Part shown: piece by piece, positions 22,001 through 37,000 of the stretch
How positions within the stretch are numbered: position 1 is the first letter of the stretch
How the letters are laid out: every line of letters starts with the position of its first letter
Assembly: GCA_910589415.1 (NCBI GenBank)
Contig: OU342634.1
Coordinates: forward strand, 40,044,723-40,108,722
Length of the DNA: 64,000 bases
Direction of reading: 5' to 3'
Source: Malachius bipustulatus
Lineage: Eukaryota; Arthropoda; Insecta; Coleoptera; Melyridae
The notes under the pieces: generated by a model
The model's input: the letters and a program-made list of their open reading frames with translations, nothing else
The model's database searches: none
Told to the model about the DNA's origin: nothing
Translations under genes and position numbers: made by a program

Positions 22001-25000
22001 TTTCAAAATAATTCCTGATATTCATAATTTTTTATAATTTATCACAAAACAATAGTTTCTCGCATACAAATTACAAATTGACTCTATAAAAGTGTCAATA
22101 CACCGGCAGCATGCCTAAAGATCATCGGGGCTTGTGCAGTTGGACAGGTAATAATTTCAGATGACCCCTGGCATTTCTCTTTTTCTAAAATATTATTCAG
22201 CTATCTCGGGAATAAGGGTACTAAAAAATTAATATATGTAGGTACCTCAAGAAATGGGAACAATTTGCAAGATATAATTTCTCGAGGGTGTAAACCCTTA
22301 AGAAAAATCTGAGCCTAGGTAGCCATAGAAAACCCCTTTATGTCAAGCATATACATACATTCTCTTGAGCCCCAAGTAAAGCCCCCAAAAAGGTATTATT
22401 TACCAAATGTTGTAGTAAGACTTATTCGGCTACCTCAGGAACGAGGGTACTATAAAATTACAATTATGTTGAAATTTTGTCTTCTGAGTTATTGGGGTTA
22501 CTTATTATCGATTTATTTATAACAAAACAAGCAACAAAAAAAAAAAATCCGAAGACAAAAATTCAACATAAAGGAAAGGTTCAATAAAAATTATCAAATT
22601 ACAGTTATGTACCTCAGACAATGGGAAAAACTTGGGAGATATAAATTCTCGAGGGTTGTAAACCCTTAAGAATAATCTTGCGCTGAGGTAATCGTAAAAG
22701 ACCCCTAGTTCGAGCATACATTCTCCTAAGCCTCAAGTAAAGCCCAAAAAAAGTATCATTTACCAAATGTTGAGTAAAATTTATGCAGCTACTTAACACA
22801 GGAACGAGGGTACTATAAAATTACAATTAATTATCTTGGGAAATGGAAAAACTTGCAAGATATAATTTCTCGAGGGTGTAAACTCTTAAGAACAGTGTGG
22901 CTCTGAACTAACCATAAAAGACCCCTTTAGGTCGAGTATACATTCTCCTGATCCCCAAGTAACGCCCCCAAAAAAGTATTTTTTATGAAATGTTGCAGTA
23001 AAACTTATTCAGCTACCTCAGGAACAATTCTACTACAAAATTACAATTGTGTACCTCAGGAAACGGGAAAAACTTGCAAGATATAATTTCTAAAGGGTGT
23101 AAACCCTTAAGAACAATCAGCGTCGAGATAACCGTCATTAAAAACCTCTTTAGTTCGTGCACATACATTTTCCTGAGCTCAAATAAGTAAAGCCCCCAAA
23201 AAAGTACTATTAAAGTACCAAATTTTTGTCGGTATCTGTTACATGAGCAGAATTAAAATGAACAGAAAAATAAATTATTTTTAATAATGAAGGATATGAA
23301 AAATTTTAATATTCCTACATTCTACACTCAACAGGAAGTCTGCACAGCCATAGCGACAGCCATAGTTCCAGCAGTGTCTCCCCGATCCCCAGCCCTTCGC
23401 CAAGAGCGACACCACTTCCTCTGAGTGCCAAGAAACCGCCCCCGTCGAGCCCGTCGTCAAGTTCCAGTGGGGTCGGACTTCATAAGCGTTGGAGCTCGAC
23501 GGGAGACTTTAACCAAAACAATGGGGCTTCCAATATGCAGTCAAAGTAAGTTTTATAATTTAATTCAAGTTGAACATTTGCATCAAATATTTTTATTAAT
23601 GTTGCACGATGTGGTCTATACTTGTATTGTTTATTGTTTGTATTGTTTAATATTATTTTGTTATGTTTTTTGTTTCTTTTGTGTTTTAATCGGTATGTTT
23701 TTGTTCTTTTCCTTAGATTTTCCACGAAAAGTTTTCTTAATCTCTACACGAGGACAAATAGTTTTCCTTCTCCAAATTATAAGCATGGGTACGTTAACGT
23801 CCTTGTTTTTTTTTCTGTTTTATGTTTTTATATTTTTACTTATTACCTGATTGTTTTGGTTTTGAATATGAATTATTGTATGAATATTTGTAAGGTCATG
23901 ATTTACTTTTTTTCCGATCGTTTATTTATATTTTATTTATAACTCATTTTTATTATCGACGATGTTCTTGGAAAAATTGACCGATTTCTTTGGATGAGCC
24001 GTGACCCTGATTGTTGGATCGAAAAGCATTATTAATTAAAGCGAATCTTTCGATCGATCAAAAGAGAATAGAGCTTATTTAGGTAAAAAAATAATTTCAT
24101 GGCCGAACACATAAACTCCATTATATAATTTAGCGAGTTCTGATGTAATGGCATTTCGCTTGAGAGACTTCATGGTGGATGAGTTTAAATTGGCTGTCGG
24201 ATCGATGCTTTTGTACTTTTGATGACCAGAGACTGGCGTGACAGTCAAGTGTAACACCTTGTCCATTACGTATTATATTATCTATTCTTCCGCATTTTTG
24301 AGTTGATATAATAAAATATATCGAACGTAATGACGTAAGTTGACGATATTATTTTGTTATCAAACTATATTCACCTAACATAATGCAGAAGGCACAAGTA
24401 ATGATCATTTCCTATAATTTGTCTAGATTATGATAAATGTTAAATATATGTAAATGTTATTTGCGCATGAAAAATTTATAATTTAGAACACTGAATTTAA
24501 TTTCTTCAATTTAAGGTGCAACTTTGGGCATCTCTAGGTAGCAAATATAGCAACATTTTATCCCAGAACACCTTATGGGAAGATATGATAATTTTTTTAG
24601 TGTAATTTGTTTTTAAGGAGTCACTTCACTTCTTGCCAATAAGTCGATTATTATAATAAGTTTTCTAGGTAGAAAAACCTTGGAAGCATTTTTGTAACGA
24701 ATTAAGGGGGACCCAAAATGTGGCGATTCAACACAACTTGCCCCTATACCTATTTGCACCCCTGAGAAGTTATAGGTCTTGAAAGTGGGGTTTCAAATTT
24801 CGAATAAAATCAATATCTCAATTTCTTGTATCAAATACTGGTAGGTACTTAGTAAAACCAAATTTGGTATACGTGTTGGGTGCCCCAAAAGCATTCATTG
24901 ACATTAAGCTGAGTTAAATTGTATCATTTTAAAAAGCTGACAGGGGATGAAAAAAATTCTCATGGTGAAACATAAGATCATATTTTGGGTTCCCCTGATG

Positions 25001-28000
25001 ATGCTCTATGTCTGTTCTTAAACAAAACACCCTGTACACTGTTCTTGAGTTGATTACTAAATAATGCATCAACAAAAAACTGGCAAATTTTTGATCTTTT
25101 AAGCAATTTATACGCACCAATTTTTTTCTATACCTAACTCGCTCTTGAGCTAGAGGTGACCTAAGTTACCCACTCCGAAAAAAGGCGCATAATGGAAGTC
25201 TCAAGATGCAGCAAACTCGCTCGTCTAATTTCATGATTCGACTATAAGAATGTTCGATGAGAAAAATTTGATTTATCATAGAAAAATCCTGACTTCCACT
25301 ATCTCGTGATCAAATTGCAAGGAGAAAAATTCGATCCACGCAGTTTAGAAGTTACAGAGAAACGTTTTATAATTTCTCTGCATCAAGATAAAAACGCTGC
25401 CTCCAACATAACCACCGCCTTAGCAAACTAACAAACTGCAAAACAGCATGCGTACAGAGCATGCTTTTTTGTGTGGGGAGTGGGGGGGGGGGAATCCTTC
25501 ATGGACACTCCGCGGGTATGATTCTTTTCAATCTGCTTCTATATCCTCCATCATATGCACAATGTCTTTCCATTCTGCTTTGCTTCTTGTAATTGTAAGT
25601 AGTTTAACTTGACACTGAAAAATTGTTAGTTTTGGCGTATCTCTGTCTCCACACTAGCAGCATGCTTCTAAATATTGCTCTTAACTATTCTATGCAGGTA
25701 TATGTTTCGAATACACCGTGACCTGTTAGGTCCTTTGTAACGTACAATCCGACTTCTCCCCACTTTCTCTCTGTCCACGATTTCACATCCCTGTTAATAA
25801 AGGTCTTAGCCCACATCTCATATTGCATCCATTTTGCCTGCCATCACTGGTAGAGTTCTTTGGCGTGTCCTTTAAATCCCGATTTTTGTCGATGTTTCCT
25901 GGATCGCTCCTGAACCTTGAGCTCCATTTGGGGCATACCTTTTACTGCAAGAACAGTTTCTGTCGCTACCGTCCTATACGCGCTAGGCACCCTGATTGCC
26001 ATTGTTCTATTTACTCATTCTATTTGCTATACACAATTACTTGTATTTAGGAGCTTTCTCCCAAACCGATGTTCCATTAGCATACTTGAGGCAACCAAAG
26101 TAACAAGCACCCTTCTTTTCCGCGACCTAGGGCCTCCTCTGTTCGACATAAGTCTCATTAACGCCATAAAGGTGTTCTTGGTCCTGGCTCACATTTTCTT
26201 TACGAGATCCGTCATCCCGGCATCTTTATGTATATGTATGTACTATCTATATCTAAGTCTAAGTACTTTACCGAAGTCTAGCTAGTCACCATGGCCATCC
26301 ATCCCTCCAACCCTTCCATCAACTCAACAACCTCAAAACATACGTAGAGAGCATATACTATCAAGTAGGTAGGTACCTAAAGAAGTTATTGTGCAATTAG
26401 AAAAACTCTGCAGATTAATGGGGGTGGCAGAAATGCCCTTTGATATTAGTGCCTGTGACCAAGAGTCGAGAAGATGCGCCACAAAGAGTTTAAAAATGGG
26501 AGTCTTGCATTGTACATCGAATAAACTGTGGTAAAACTTGGTGCCAGTCCATAATCTGCAAATTTCCTAAGGGAAAACATGCACTAATGTACCACCAAAA
26601 ATATCATCAACAGAAGAAATTGTGGCTAGGGATTAAAACGACGAAATATTGCACGAATTAAGAATCATAATTTGCCCTTCAATAAGATTCACACCTACAT
26701 CAACTTTTTTGTCCCGCTGACTCTCTTTCCAGATTGTGTAGATATTGGGGGTTGTCGAAAACTCCCAATTTGATGAAGAAACATTTCCACTGGTACAAAA
26801 TTTCACCTCCTCCTTGAAAAAATCATTCTATGTCTAAGGAATCTTCTCTGCGTGATCGGTAACATTTTCACCCTCCCATGAACCAAATTTTTGCTGACGT
26901 CTAATCTTTGCGCTCGTTTACGTAACGATAATTTTGACTACTCTAATGCATTGCAACAAAGTGGCAATTGTGGCCTCTGGCATCATCTTGATTATAATTT
27001 TTCGCAAATTTTTCTTATTCCTAATCCTCCTAACCTCGTTTTATGGCATTTTTAAAGAAATTTCTTCAGTGCTTCTTCTGGTATCTCTGTGTTATGTAAA
27101 TGAGGCTTAGGTATACCGGTAAAGGACAATAATTATTCTTCTTTAGACAACATTCTTACAACAGGAAAATTTTGCATTCATTGAAAGCAATGCGCCTCTG
27201 TCAAGAATTTTTTCCTCTGAATGATCAATAATGACTTCGACTGTACCTACAGTGATCAAATTGAACCCCAACTTTAGAACTCGTCGGTATTTAATTTTTT
27301 TAGCTACGTAAAAGCCCTTCATGTAAATTTTATTAATTTACCGACACTTTCAAAGATATTGGTCGCACGAAATTCCATTTACAACTTGCCGACCGAATAT
27401 TAATGATCAATTATTCATTTATAGTTGTGAATAAAATACTAATAGGTGCTTACAGGATGTAACTGTGGGTAGAAAGTTTCATTATGCTGTAGATTATCTT
27501 GAGGGAAGTTTGAAGGAATCTTGAGGGAAGCTTGAAATCTTGATGTGTAAAAATCCAGGCCAATAATTTAGAACTTTCAGGGTTTTTTAAATATTTTGAA
27601 GACTATTATTTAATCTCTAGCTCATGATACATATACGTAATAAGTAAATTAGGTAGGTAGGTACCTAATTAATAATATATCTCATAATATAAATGGGCGT
27701 TATAAGTACATGAAAACCAAATAGGTAGTCGTGTTTCGTAACACTTAAACACTCCTCTTGCTATTAATGAACTCACGGGATTGGGTGGGAACAACATGCA
27801 ATTAACTCTTTTACATTAATGTTGAAATAGCGGGTTTACCGGTAATCCCAAACAACAAACAACACGCTTTCAAAATGGGGAACTGACACGTGAACATAGC
27901 ATTTTCTCTTAAATTCCTCAACTTCTACTGCCTAAAGTTGCAGCTACTTAATAAAAGTTGGTGAAATTGGAATTTCAATAGGTAGGTATAGGTAAATGCA

Positions 28001-31000
28001 GTTTCGAGCGGGAAGCAATTATTTTTAATGACGATTCAGAATTTCCCATGATTTCATCGACTGCATGATTCTTAATTATTATAAAAGTTGGAGAATGATA
28101 ATATCATAAGATGAGTCTATTCGAGTGAAATGTTCTTCTTTAATGATGTAGAAAATCGCAGTGCAAGTTGAATGAGTACTTTTAGATGGTGTGAGAGCAT
28201 AAACTTGAAGAATATAAACTACCACTTTCGATTTTTTTTATATTTAACACTTGTATTAATTCTCGTTCATATTGTCGTGTAAACAAAAAATTTGTCGCGC
28301 TTCATTTTTTAAAAAACAGCCCCTGGTAGTGGTAGTGCTAACTTGAACTACATTCCCAAAAAAGCACCCCAAATTTTAACATGAGTGCTGAGAATTCTTC
28401 TTCTTAAAGTACCATACCCGCAAATCGGGCGTAGGCTACCTCTCGCATATGTCTGTGGTGCGCGAGTTATCAGTTATCAGAGAATTATTTTAGCGTAATT
28501 ATATACGGTTCTAATAAGAGGGCTGTAATAATAGATCTCGAGCCCAAATATGTTTTTCAACAGAAAATGGGTGCCAACTTCACTCCCCATCCCCAATAAT
28601 AATAATTATACTACTGCACAAAAATAGAGGACACTTTTTGGGGTTCTCTCGCCAACCAGTCATTAGCTTTTTTCAAAATTTTACAATGAATGAAAAGTTC
28701 TCCAACTCCCATCAGTTTGTGCGTTACTGCATTATTGAGTGACGTCACTTGGAGTGCACCCTTGCACAAAAATCGACTTTCACGATTTTCAATTAGGTTT
28801 TGAAATTTTGAGCCCCTCTTGTAACCAAACCGTGCAAAAAAAAATGTTTGGTATAATTTTGGTGATTTTTTGGTAGGTAAAAGAGTTGATACCTTCAAAC
28901 TTGCGAACAACAAATTTTTTTTTTATTCTGAGAGTTACATGGGTCTGAAATGTGCTGTAGAAATCTACAAAATTGGCCTTGCCGTTATAAGACAATGGTT
29001 TCTTAGGTCTTCAACAATGTAAATGAATCATTTTAAACCATTGCAAGTGTAAGATCACCTGTTTTCATGAAACCTTTTTTCTTTACCATTCTTGCAGGAG
29101 GCGGTAAAAAAAGTGGCTGCAAGAGATCTAACAGGGGGGCTAGTGCTCAAAGAATAAAGTCAACGGGTACCATAGACACCAGTGAACTCAAATGTGTCAG
29201 TAAAAATGTTTTTAAATAACATCGAATGGCCACAAAAGAAGTGGTAGGAACAACCCCCTACCAGATGAAGAGGTTGAAAAAACTTCGGAAACGTTTTGAA
29301 AAATTCACAATTACTTTTGTGATGAGAAAAAATGATTTGCCTCAAATTTGAGCCGCCTTTGTACATCTTGTGGACGCTTTTTCGGGATTTCGAAGAATGA
29401 ACTGGTTCTTCACTTCGGCAGAGTCTGCAGGGAGTTCGAATCAATCCTTCAAGCCTGTTAAAAGGTTATTGAACGTCTAGTTTTGGTGGTTATAGGACAG
29501 GCTGAAAATTTCAACTGAAATTCATGCGAAGTTGATTTTGGTGCATGGTTCAGGACAACCATAATTCATACATGCACAAACCTGGGAGTTGCACAGCTTC
29601 GAGAATCCCCTGTTCTTTGTAAAATTTTGAAAAAATCTAGTGACTGGTTTGCCGACTTAGGGAACCCCAAAAAGTGTTCCCCTATATATTATTTAAAGGG
29701 CAACATTCTAAAGTTCCTGATACAAATTTGACATGGTTCTGCAAAAATGAAATCAACATCAAATTTTTTCAAGGTCAAATTTCTGCAGCAAGTATGCAAA
29801 AACGTATGTCAAACTGTTGCACATAATTTTGCACACATTTGAGTCATCAGGACAGTTGGGAGAATTTGATGTCCGGGAGTGTAGGATAGTTCGGTTTGTA
29901 TACAGGTTAGTTAGCATTTGTCAAATTTACATAAATGGATAAATAGCTTTTGCTTTGACGCCACTCCCCTGGTTAAAAGGGCAAACTAACAGTCCTGAGA
30001 TGCTCTGTTTGTTTGAAAATGTGAGTGACTTTAGGGAGACAGAACTTTGGGGTTCTTGATGTGGGGATTGTTTTCATATCATGATAGAGAGTTCATAGAG
30101 AGTCAAAAATCATATTCTCAATCGGGTCAATTAAGTCTGGGATTATACTTGTACAGACCTGCTCGTTTCACAATCGATATCAATCATAGGAATTTTAATT
30201 TCGTAAAATTGACTGACCTTCAAACTTCAAGAAACCCATAAAAATATAGGGTAAAAGTTTGTTACTTGAAAGGGTTTGATGAAACAGCAATTTCATTCTT
30301 AATTGACCTAAAAATGTTTCCTAGCTCGATGATGTCCAATTTTCTTAATGCTTTTAGCCTATTTATTAGCCCTTAGTGGTTTTCTAAAATGATATTAGAT
30401 GATTAGCTTAAACGATCAGAAAAAATATTATTACTTTCCTAAATAACGAGTGAAATTAAGTAAGTTTTGTCATGCTAAAGTTTTGTCCTGCAAAGTATAA
30501 ACAAGATAATTATTATTATTGATTTTTTAAAAACATTAATAATGTTATGTTTGTTAAATTATTTCATACAAGTTAACATTTTGATTGTCATTTCAGTTTT
30601 GAAATGACATTCTTTTAACCACTTGTTCGTAAAAATGATAGAAATGCCATTAGTTCAGTATAATTAGACGAAAAATGCAATCAATTGTGCAATTAAAGCG
30701 GGAAAACGCGGGAATTTTGTGTAAGGGTTGAGTGGTGATGTTGAGTCTAAATCCAAAAAAGCAACTTCCTATTTTTTGTCAAAAAGCCGCAATTTTGGTT
30801 TTAGGAGATGAATTTGTTTTCTCCATTTTATGACGTTATTTAACTTTATATCGAAAAAAATGAGGAAAATTTATTGATGAAAAGGGGGATGAAAAATCCT
30901 TAATTTTGGAATAACTATATTTTATTGTGATCTGAAAATCATTTCAACAATGTTTTAACAATAATAGTACCTAGGCTATTATATGAATCATAAGAATCAT

Positions 31001-34000
31001 GATAAGGTTGTTAGGAGAAACTTAATAAGGTTAGTTAGGAACTTTAAAGTTAGGAAACTTGAAGGTGTCGCATTATTTCCATAGAATTCGTAGGTCAGAA
31101 AAATTAAACTTAGAAATCTGTAGTCTGTTTATTTGAACCAGTAGACCCAATTTCAGACGCTCCTGGATTCAAAGTAGCCCTTACTAAGTAGGCACCTAAT
31201 CAATTATTACTTTAAGCTTTATTATATTTTCATGTTTTTCATGTTATTAGTATAATGGACAGGTAAAGTGAATAATGAAATATTCATAATGCACAGAACT
31301 ATATTATAGTAAATTCCAAGTATTTTTCTTCGGCTTTGAAACACATGGGTAATCACTTGTGTCGAAACTAAATCGGATTTTCTATACCTGCCACCATTGT
31401 TCATCAACCATCAGACGTGGCTTGTTGTTAACGACTAATCACTAATATCCGTGCTTTCCGTTATTGGCCCGGCGACAATCTCATTAACTTCGGGTTAAGA
31501 TAACGCAACATTAGCTGCTGATATCGGTGCTGATTATAATAGTAAGCTCGCTTCCTTTCTCCCGGAAAGTGGGAGAGCCGTATAACGGGATACGCGGGAT
31601 CTCATCGATTTTTATTAAAAAAGTGTCAGTGCGACCTATTTTCTTCGAGAACAGACCTCTCTATATAAACAGTCATAATGCCTAGGTAATATTTCTTTTA
31701 ATTATTATTATTTATTTATTTACTTGTTCGCTTTTACTTTGGCTGTAATTACCTACCTCTATAATATATAGATGCTTAACGGTCGCGTTAATATTTTAAA
31801 TAATTTTATTGCTTTTATAAGTTAGGTAGACCTATACGTATGAGGTATACCAACCACGTAGGTAGACGTATTTTTATAATAGCAGTATGAGGTAGGTATT
31901 AAGGCATCAAAGATTTTTTTTCTACAAAAGTACCGAATACCTACCTAGGAAGTAAAACTAATAAGAATAGAAAAGGGGAATAATTATTGTATATTTAATT
32001 TATTTTCTTAAATTGATGAAAGGTGTTAAAAAATTCCCAAATAATTTAATTTGTCTAATAGCTGAGATTTCACCAGATAGATACCTATAAAGTATATAAA
32101 AGGATGCGTATGTGTGTACAAATAATTTTATCTCTATAATTTATTTTATTTACATTAAGGTTTCCTTGAAAATGCACATGAGATAATATGACTCAGCCTA
32201 TAGAGTGATTTTTATTTATTTAATTCAATTATAAATAAGTGCAGTTTTTTAAGTGTTGCCATATGGAAATACATGTTGAAAATTACACCCGCCTATGTTA
32301 ACTTATTAATTGTCTTGCAACTTAGAAGTTGTTTTTAATTTTTAATAATAGTACATGAATGTATTATGTACTGTCGTCTACTTATTTCACAATACAAACG
32401 GCCCTTGTTTAATTTAATTATAGGTTTTTCATAAAATTAATGTTTTCAACCCTTACTTTGTAGAATCTCTGCATACTGATGGATGATAGGTACCTACAGG
32501 GTCAACCATTTTAGCCCTCTCACTACGAAGATATAAGAAACCGCAAAAGATGAGGGGTTGGTTAAATGACAAAACATGTGCACAAATTTATACTCATTGA
32601 GCGTCTGAAACAAAATTTAGGATAGCTTCGAGTATTTGATGAAATATACTGAAAAAACTAAAATATCGAGAAAAAAAATTCAATCATACTCGTATATTTT
32701 TTATTATTGAAAATAAATAAATTATTTTTAGTAGGTTCACTTAATAGCCGAGATGGCGAAGCGGAATAAATGTTTGAGGTATAGGCGAGGTTTTGTTGGA
32801 ATCGCTTCGTTTTACTCTGTACTTGAATAGGTACCCTGTTTGCTTACAAATTGATGCACTGCTTGATTTTATAATTAACAATAATTGATTATGAAAAAAA
32901 TAGACACTTATCTCTATGTCCTTTAAAATCTCCGTTCTTGTTAACGTTTACTGTAACACATTTATCAGAAAAGTTGTTCGTTATGAAATTTTCTAAAAAA
33001 TAAGCCCTGAAAGAAGTCGCTAGGTGCGGATTGCTACCTTGCAAATAGCCTCGATAGCTCAAAAATACACATTTTTTCACTATTTTTTTTATTAAAAACC
33101 TACTGCGCATATGGAGGGCTGAAAATTCTTAAGGATAGTGCCCATCTTATTCCGATAATACACAAAAAATTTCATCAAGATCGATTCATTACATTTTGAG
33201 TAATTGACGATAAAAAAAATATGCTTAATTAACATTATAGTGCTAAATTTTTTAGCAGGCAATTAAAGGCTCATTAGGCTAACGGGCTAATCTTCTCTTC
33301 AGAAATGGCGACAGAAATCTGCCCGTTAACTTAACGAGCCTTTATAATACCCGCTGTACCATCGAAACCAGGCTATAAAATTCAAAAAACTATTGAACAA
33401 TAATATTCCGTTGAAATTTTTGAAAAAAATCCATTCTATCCTATTTTACAATTATTATTACATAATTCAATGTCTAAATTAAGTAATTATAATTATTAAT
33501 TTATTTTTTTGGTCATTATTTACATCCGCGGCTTCTACAGTTTCACTATGGCACCTATATAGGGGTGGAGGACATACCTATATAGTAACACCAGGAAGGT
33601 ATTAATTTGCTTTGCAAATGAAAGATAAGCGAACAAAAGGGCATCAAAAGAAGGTCTTCCTGAGTGCGGGCCTGTTTAGAACAGCGAAAATCACAATAAA
33701 TATGCAAGGTCAGAGTGTCGAGTGGACGGAATAAACATTAAAACCGCCGGAAACTCGTAATATCAACACCAGGGCCGGTCTGGTAACATACGCAACATAC
33801 GAACCGCATTCAAACGTAGTCGGACCATAATAGCGAGCGATGTCACGTATTTTGGAATATAAATGCAAAATAAATGCAAAATTCAAAATAAAAACTGTGC
33901 TATTGTTAATCTCGAAGATATTCCTTGCCTTGAAAGTGAAAAAAAAATATAAATTCGACCGTAGTGCCAAAGAGGCCTTAGTGGTGGCCTTGATATTAGT

Positions 34001-37000
34001 TTGCAATGGCTGTTTTTAGCTTCTTACACACCCAGCACCTCTATTTCGCTCCTCGGTCCCGAAAAAATTGATGAAACTTAGGAGCCGCGGATGTAAATAA
34101 TTACCTTTTTTTTTTAAATAAACATGATATATTTAGCTAGGTACCCAAAAATGAATACAAAAAAATTTGTGTGAGGTAGGGAAGCGAAGATTATCGTTAA
34201 TTATCTTTCCAATGAGATATCATTGTTTAATAGTTGTTGTTTTTTTAATTTCCTAGCCTCGTTTGAATAAATTGAATTATTTAGAAAAAAAAAAACTATC
34301 GGAATAACAAAAACACCATCTTCAAGAATTTTCAGCCCTACATATTATGCGGTAGATTTTGAGTAAAAAATAATGAAAAAAAAACAAGTTTTTTGAGGCT
34401 ATTTTCAAGTAAACAATTTCACCTAGCGATCTCTATCAGGGGTTATTTTTTAGAAAATTTCATAATGAATAATTTCTGGGATTCATTCAGGGATAATTTC
34501 TGACAACTGTGTTATACTAAAAGTTAACAGGAACGGAGATATTAAAGAAGATAGGATGAAGTGCATATTTTTTTCACTAATGCCTAATTGTTAATTACAA
34601 AATCAAGCAGTGCACCAATTTTGTAAACAAAATTCCAACAATAATCTCGCGTCCTATATCTCAAAAATCCAATCCAACTCCCCACCGTTTAGCCTATTAC
34701 TAAGTCTTGACGAGCTATCCATTTGACAATAAAAAATTTCTAAGCCGTCTAGATCCCAGAGCTTCTTTAGTCAACTTCTGTTTTGCTTGTAACTGCGATA
34801 TTGTTTTTCATGTTATTACTTATTCGGTCTAAAAAAAAATGGGGATACCAAAAATCTATTTGACAAAAAATTAATGACCAGTAGGTCTTTCTTTACCTAC
34901 TTCTATACACACCGGGGGGGGCACTGCACTAAGTTTTTGGCATGCATTTTGGCTGCCTGGGGCGTATCCTATGGCGCAACCCGAGCTCTTTATTTTGATT
35001 TCACTAAAATCTATTAACTACATTAAAGAAAAATACAAAACTTTATTCTTGTTTTTTCGAAAATAAAAATTTATTCGTCAAATAATTATAAAAGAAAACA
35101 TATGACGTCATGTTTAAGTCATTCTCTGGTGAACTTTTTTTGCGTAAAAAGATGAAAAATCTTAAAATTTTTTCCGAGTGTGATATATTTATGGTTAGAT
35201 ATTAATAATTATACATACAGGCTGTTCCTAAACACCAATAAGTAGGTACATATGAAAGGATGAGGTAATTCTTTGACCTATTTCACGCCTAGGTACAAAA
35301 ACTTAATATAAACATAGGACCGCAATCGTTTCGTTACCGATCTACAGGGTGTTGAAATTTCTAAAATAAAATTAGTTTCTTATAACTCTCATAGTTTTTG
35401 AGATGTTTAGCTCAACAATGGAAAATAGATTACGCTGTAAATAGGGCTTACATCACTGACCGTGACAAATTGGTTGTGAGAATCTACAGAGGATTTTTTC
35501 CCCTGAATTTTCCCTATTTCGCCCCCTGAACTTTCTTGCGATACGCTGCTGGTAGATTATTCTAAAATACAGTATGAATTTTATGTTTATTTTTAAAACT
35601 TTTTAGTCTTCTATGGTTTTTTTGCATCTGCAACCGTTATCAAGAAAAAAAAAGAAACAATTTTTGATGAAATTCAAATTTTTAAAATGGTAAAACAGCC
35701 TCTGGATTTTTTGGACAATTTCTCATTTCCGTCAATTTTGACAATTAACCAGCGGCATTGCCTGTTTAAAATTAAAGCTGGGATGACCCTCTGTGTGTGT
35801 CTGTTTGACTAAACTAGCTCCTCAAGAAGCTATAACTTTTAAGCATAAAATAAGCCAACGAATTATCTCCTTTCGGATGTAGCTTTCGTATTTAGGAACA
35901 CCCAGTATAATGATATTAGATTTTTTTTTGTAAATGCAGTCAGTTTAATGAGAGATCACTCTTTTATCTATACGCCAAGCACTTTTTTTTAGTTTTTCTT
36001 CAGGGTTATTGAATCTGAGATTAAAAAAAATAGTTTTTTGTTAAAAAATTTAGACCAACTCTTTTATACACTCGAATACACTAAAAAAATGGCCGATTTC
36101 AATCAAAATCTCGCGATATTTCGTTTTTGAGTTACGGTACCTACATATGCAACACAAAAGCGCGCATCCCTACCATGGCAGGAACCCAAAATTATTATTT
36201 TTGGAAACATGAAAGCATTTAATCAAACGTTCATATCAACTTCCTATAGTTTTTGTAAATTAATACAATTTACACTTTTGTGTGCTGAATAAAATAGTTT
36301 CCCCGCTCATAAAAAAAAACGGCTCAATAAGGTTGTAAAATTTAATAGTGGGGTAGATCTAAATTTCAAAACGACATTAGTTTTTTTTTTTTTTAATTTT
36401 TGTTTGATTCATTCATTCAACTTAGTGGACCACTCTTGTTATGTGGCCGACTTTTCGCAAGGTGTGGATGTGTGGAAGGGGGGGAAGGCGGGGTAAACCA
36501 GGAACCAGGTATAATAAAAAAAATCTGGTAAAAAACCGTTTTTCCGAGTTTTTATACCTGGTTTTTGTCCCCCCCTCCACACCTCCGAGACTTGCGCCAA
36601 GACTGGCCCACAAAGTTAAATGAAAGAATAACTAAAAAAAACAAGTGCCGTTTTTTCAGGGAGGATCCACCCCACTACAATAACTTGTAAAAATATCCTC
36701 CAGAGAATGATCAAATAATTTTATGACATACAGAGATTTTAAAATATTTCGTGCTGTAATTTTTTTACAATACTTTTCACTGAATGTTAAAAGCTATTTA
36801 TTATTTTTAAGCTAATTAATTATTAATAATTACATTTTTTTAATGCTTGATAGGACAAGAGACGCTGTATTCAACGAAGACGACAAAACTGTCAAAATAT
36901 ACCTCCGCGGGCGCCCGATCGTCCTTTACGCCCCCACAGAACTTGGAGACGGCTATGAGCTGACCAAAGTAGCGACCCCCCCACAGCAGAGACTCAAATT

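Noticed and set aside
23425..23942. Two long ORFs on + over EML exon 3 and the following intron
   Set aside because: They read the exon in the wrong frame and then T-rich intron; the composition is Phe/Leu/Tyr-rich as expected from that.
29098..29150. GCAG-bounded open segment with Lys/Ser-rich peptide (GGKKSGCKRSN) in the EML intron
   Set aside because: Its phase does not fit the HELP exon, the donor is poor, and it lies inside the TIR element at 28620-29690.
36422..36623. Overlapping ORFs of ~60 codons on both strands
   Set aside because: They reflect a palindromic hairpin element.
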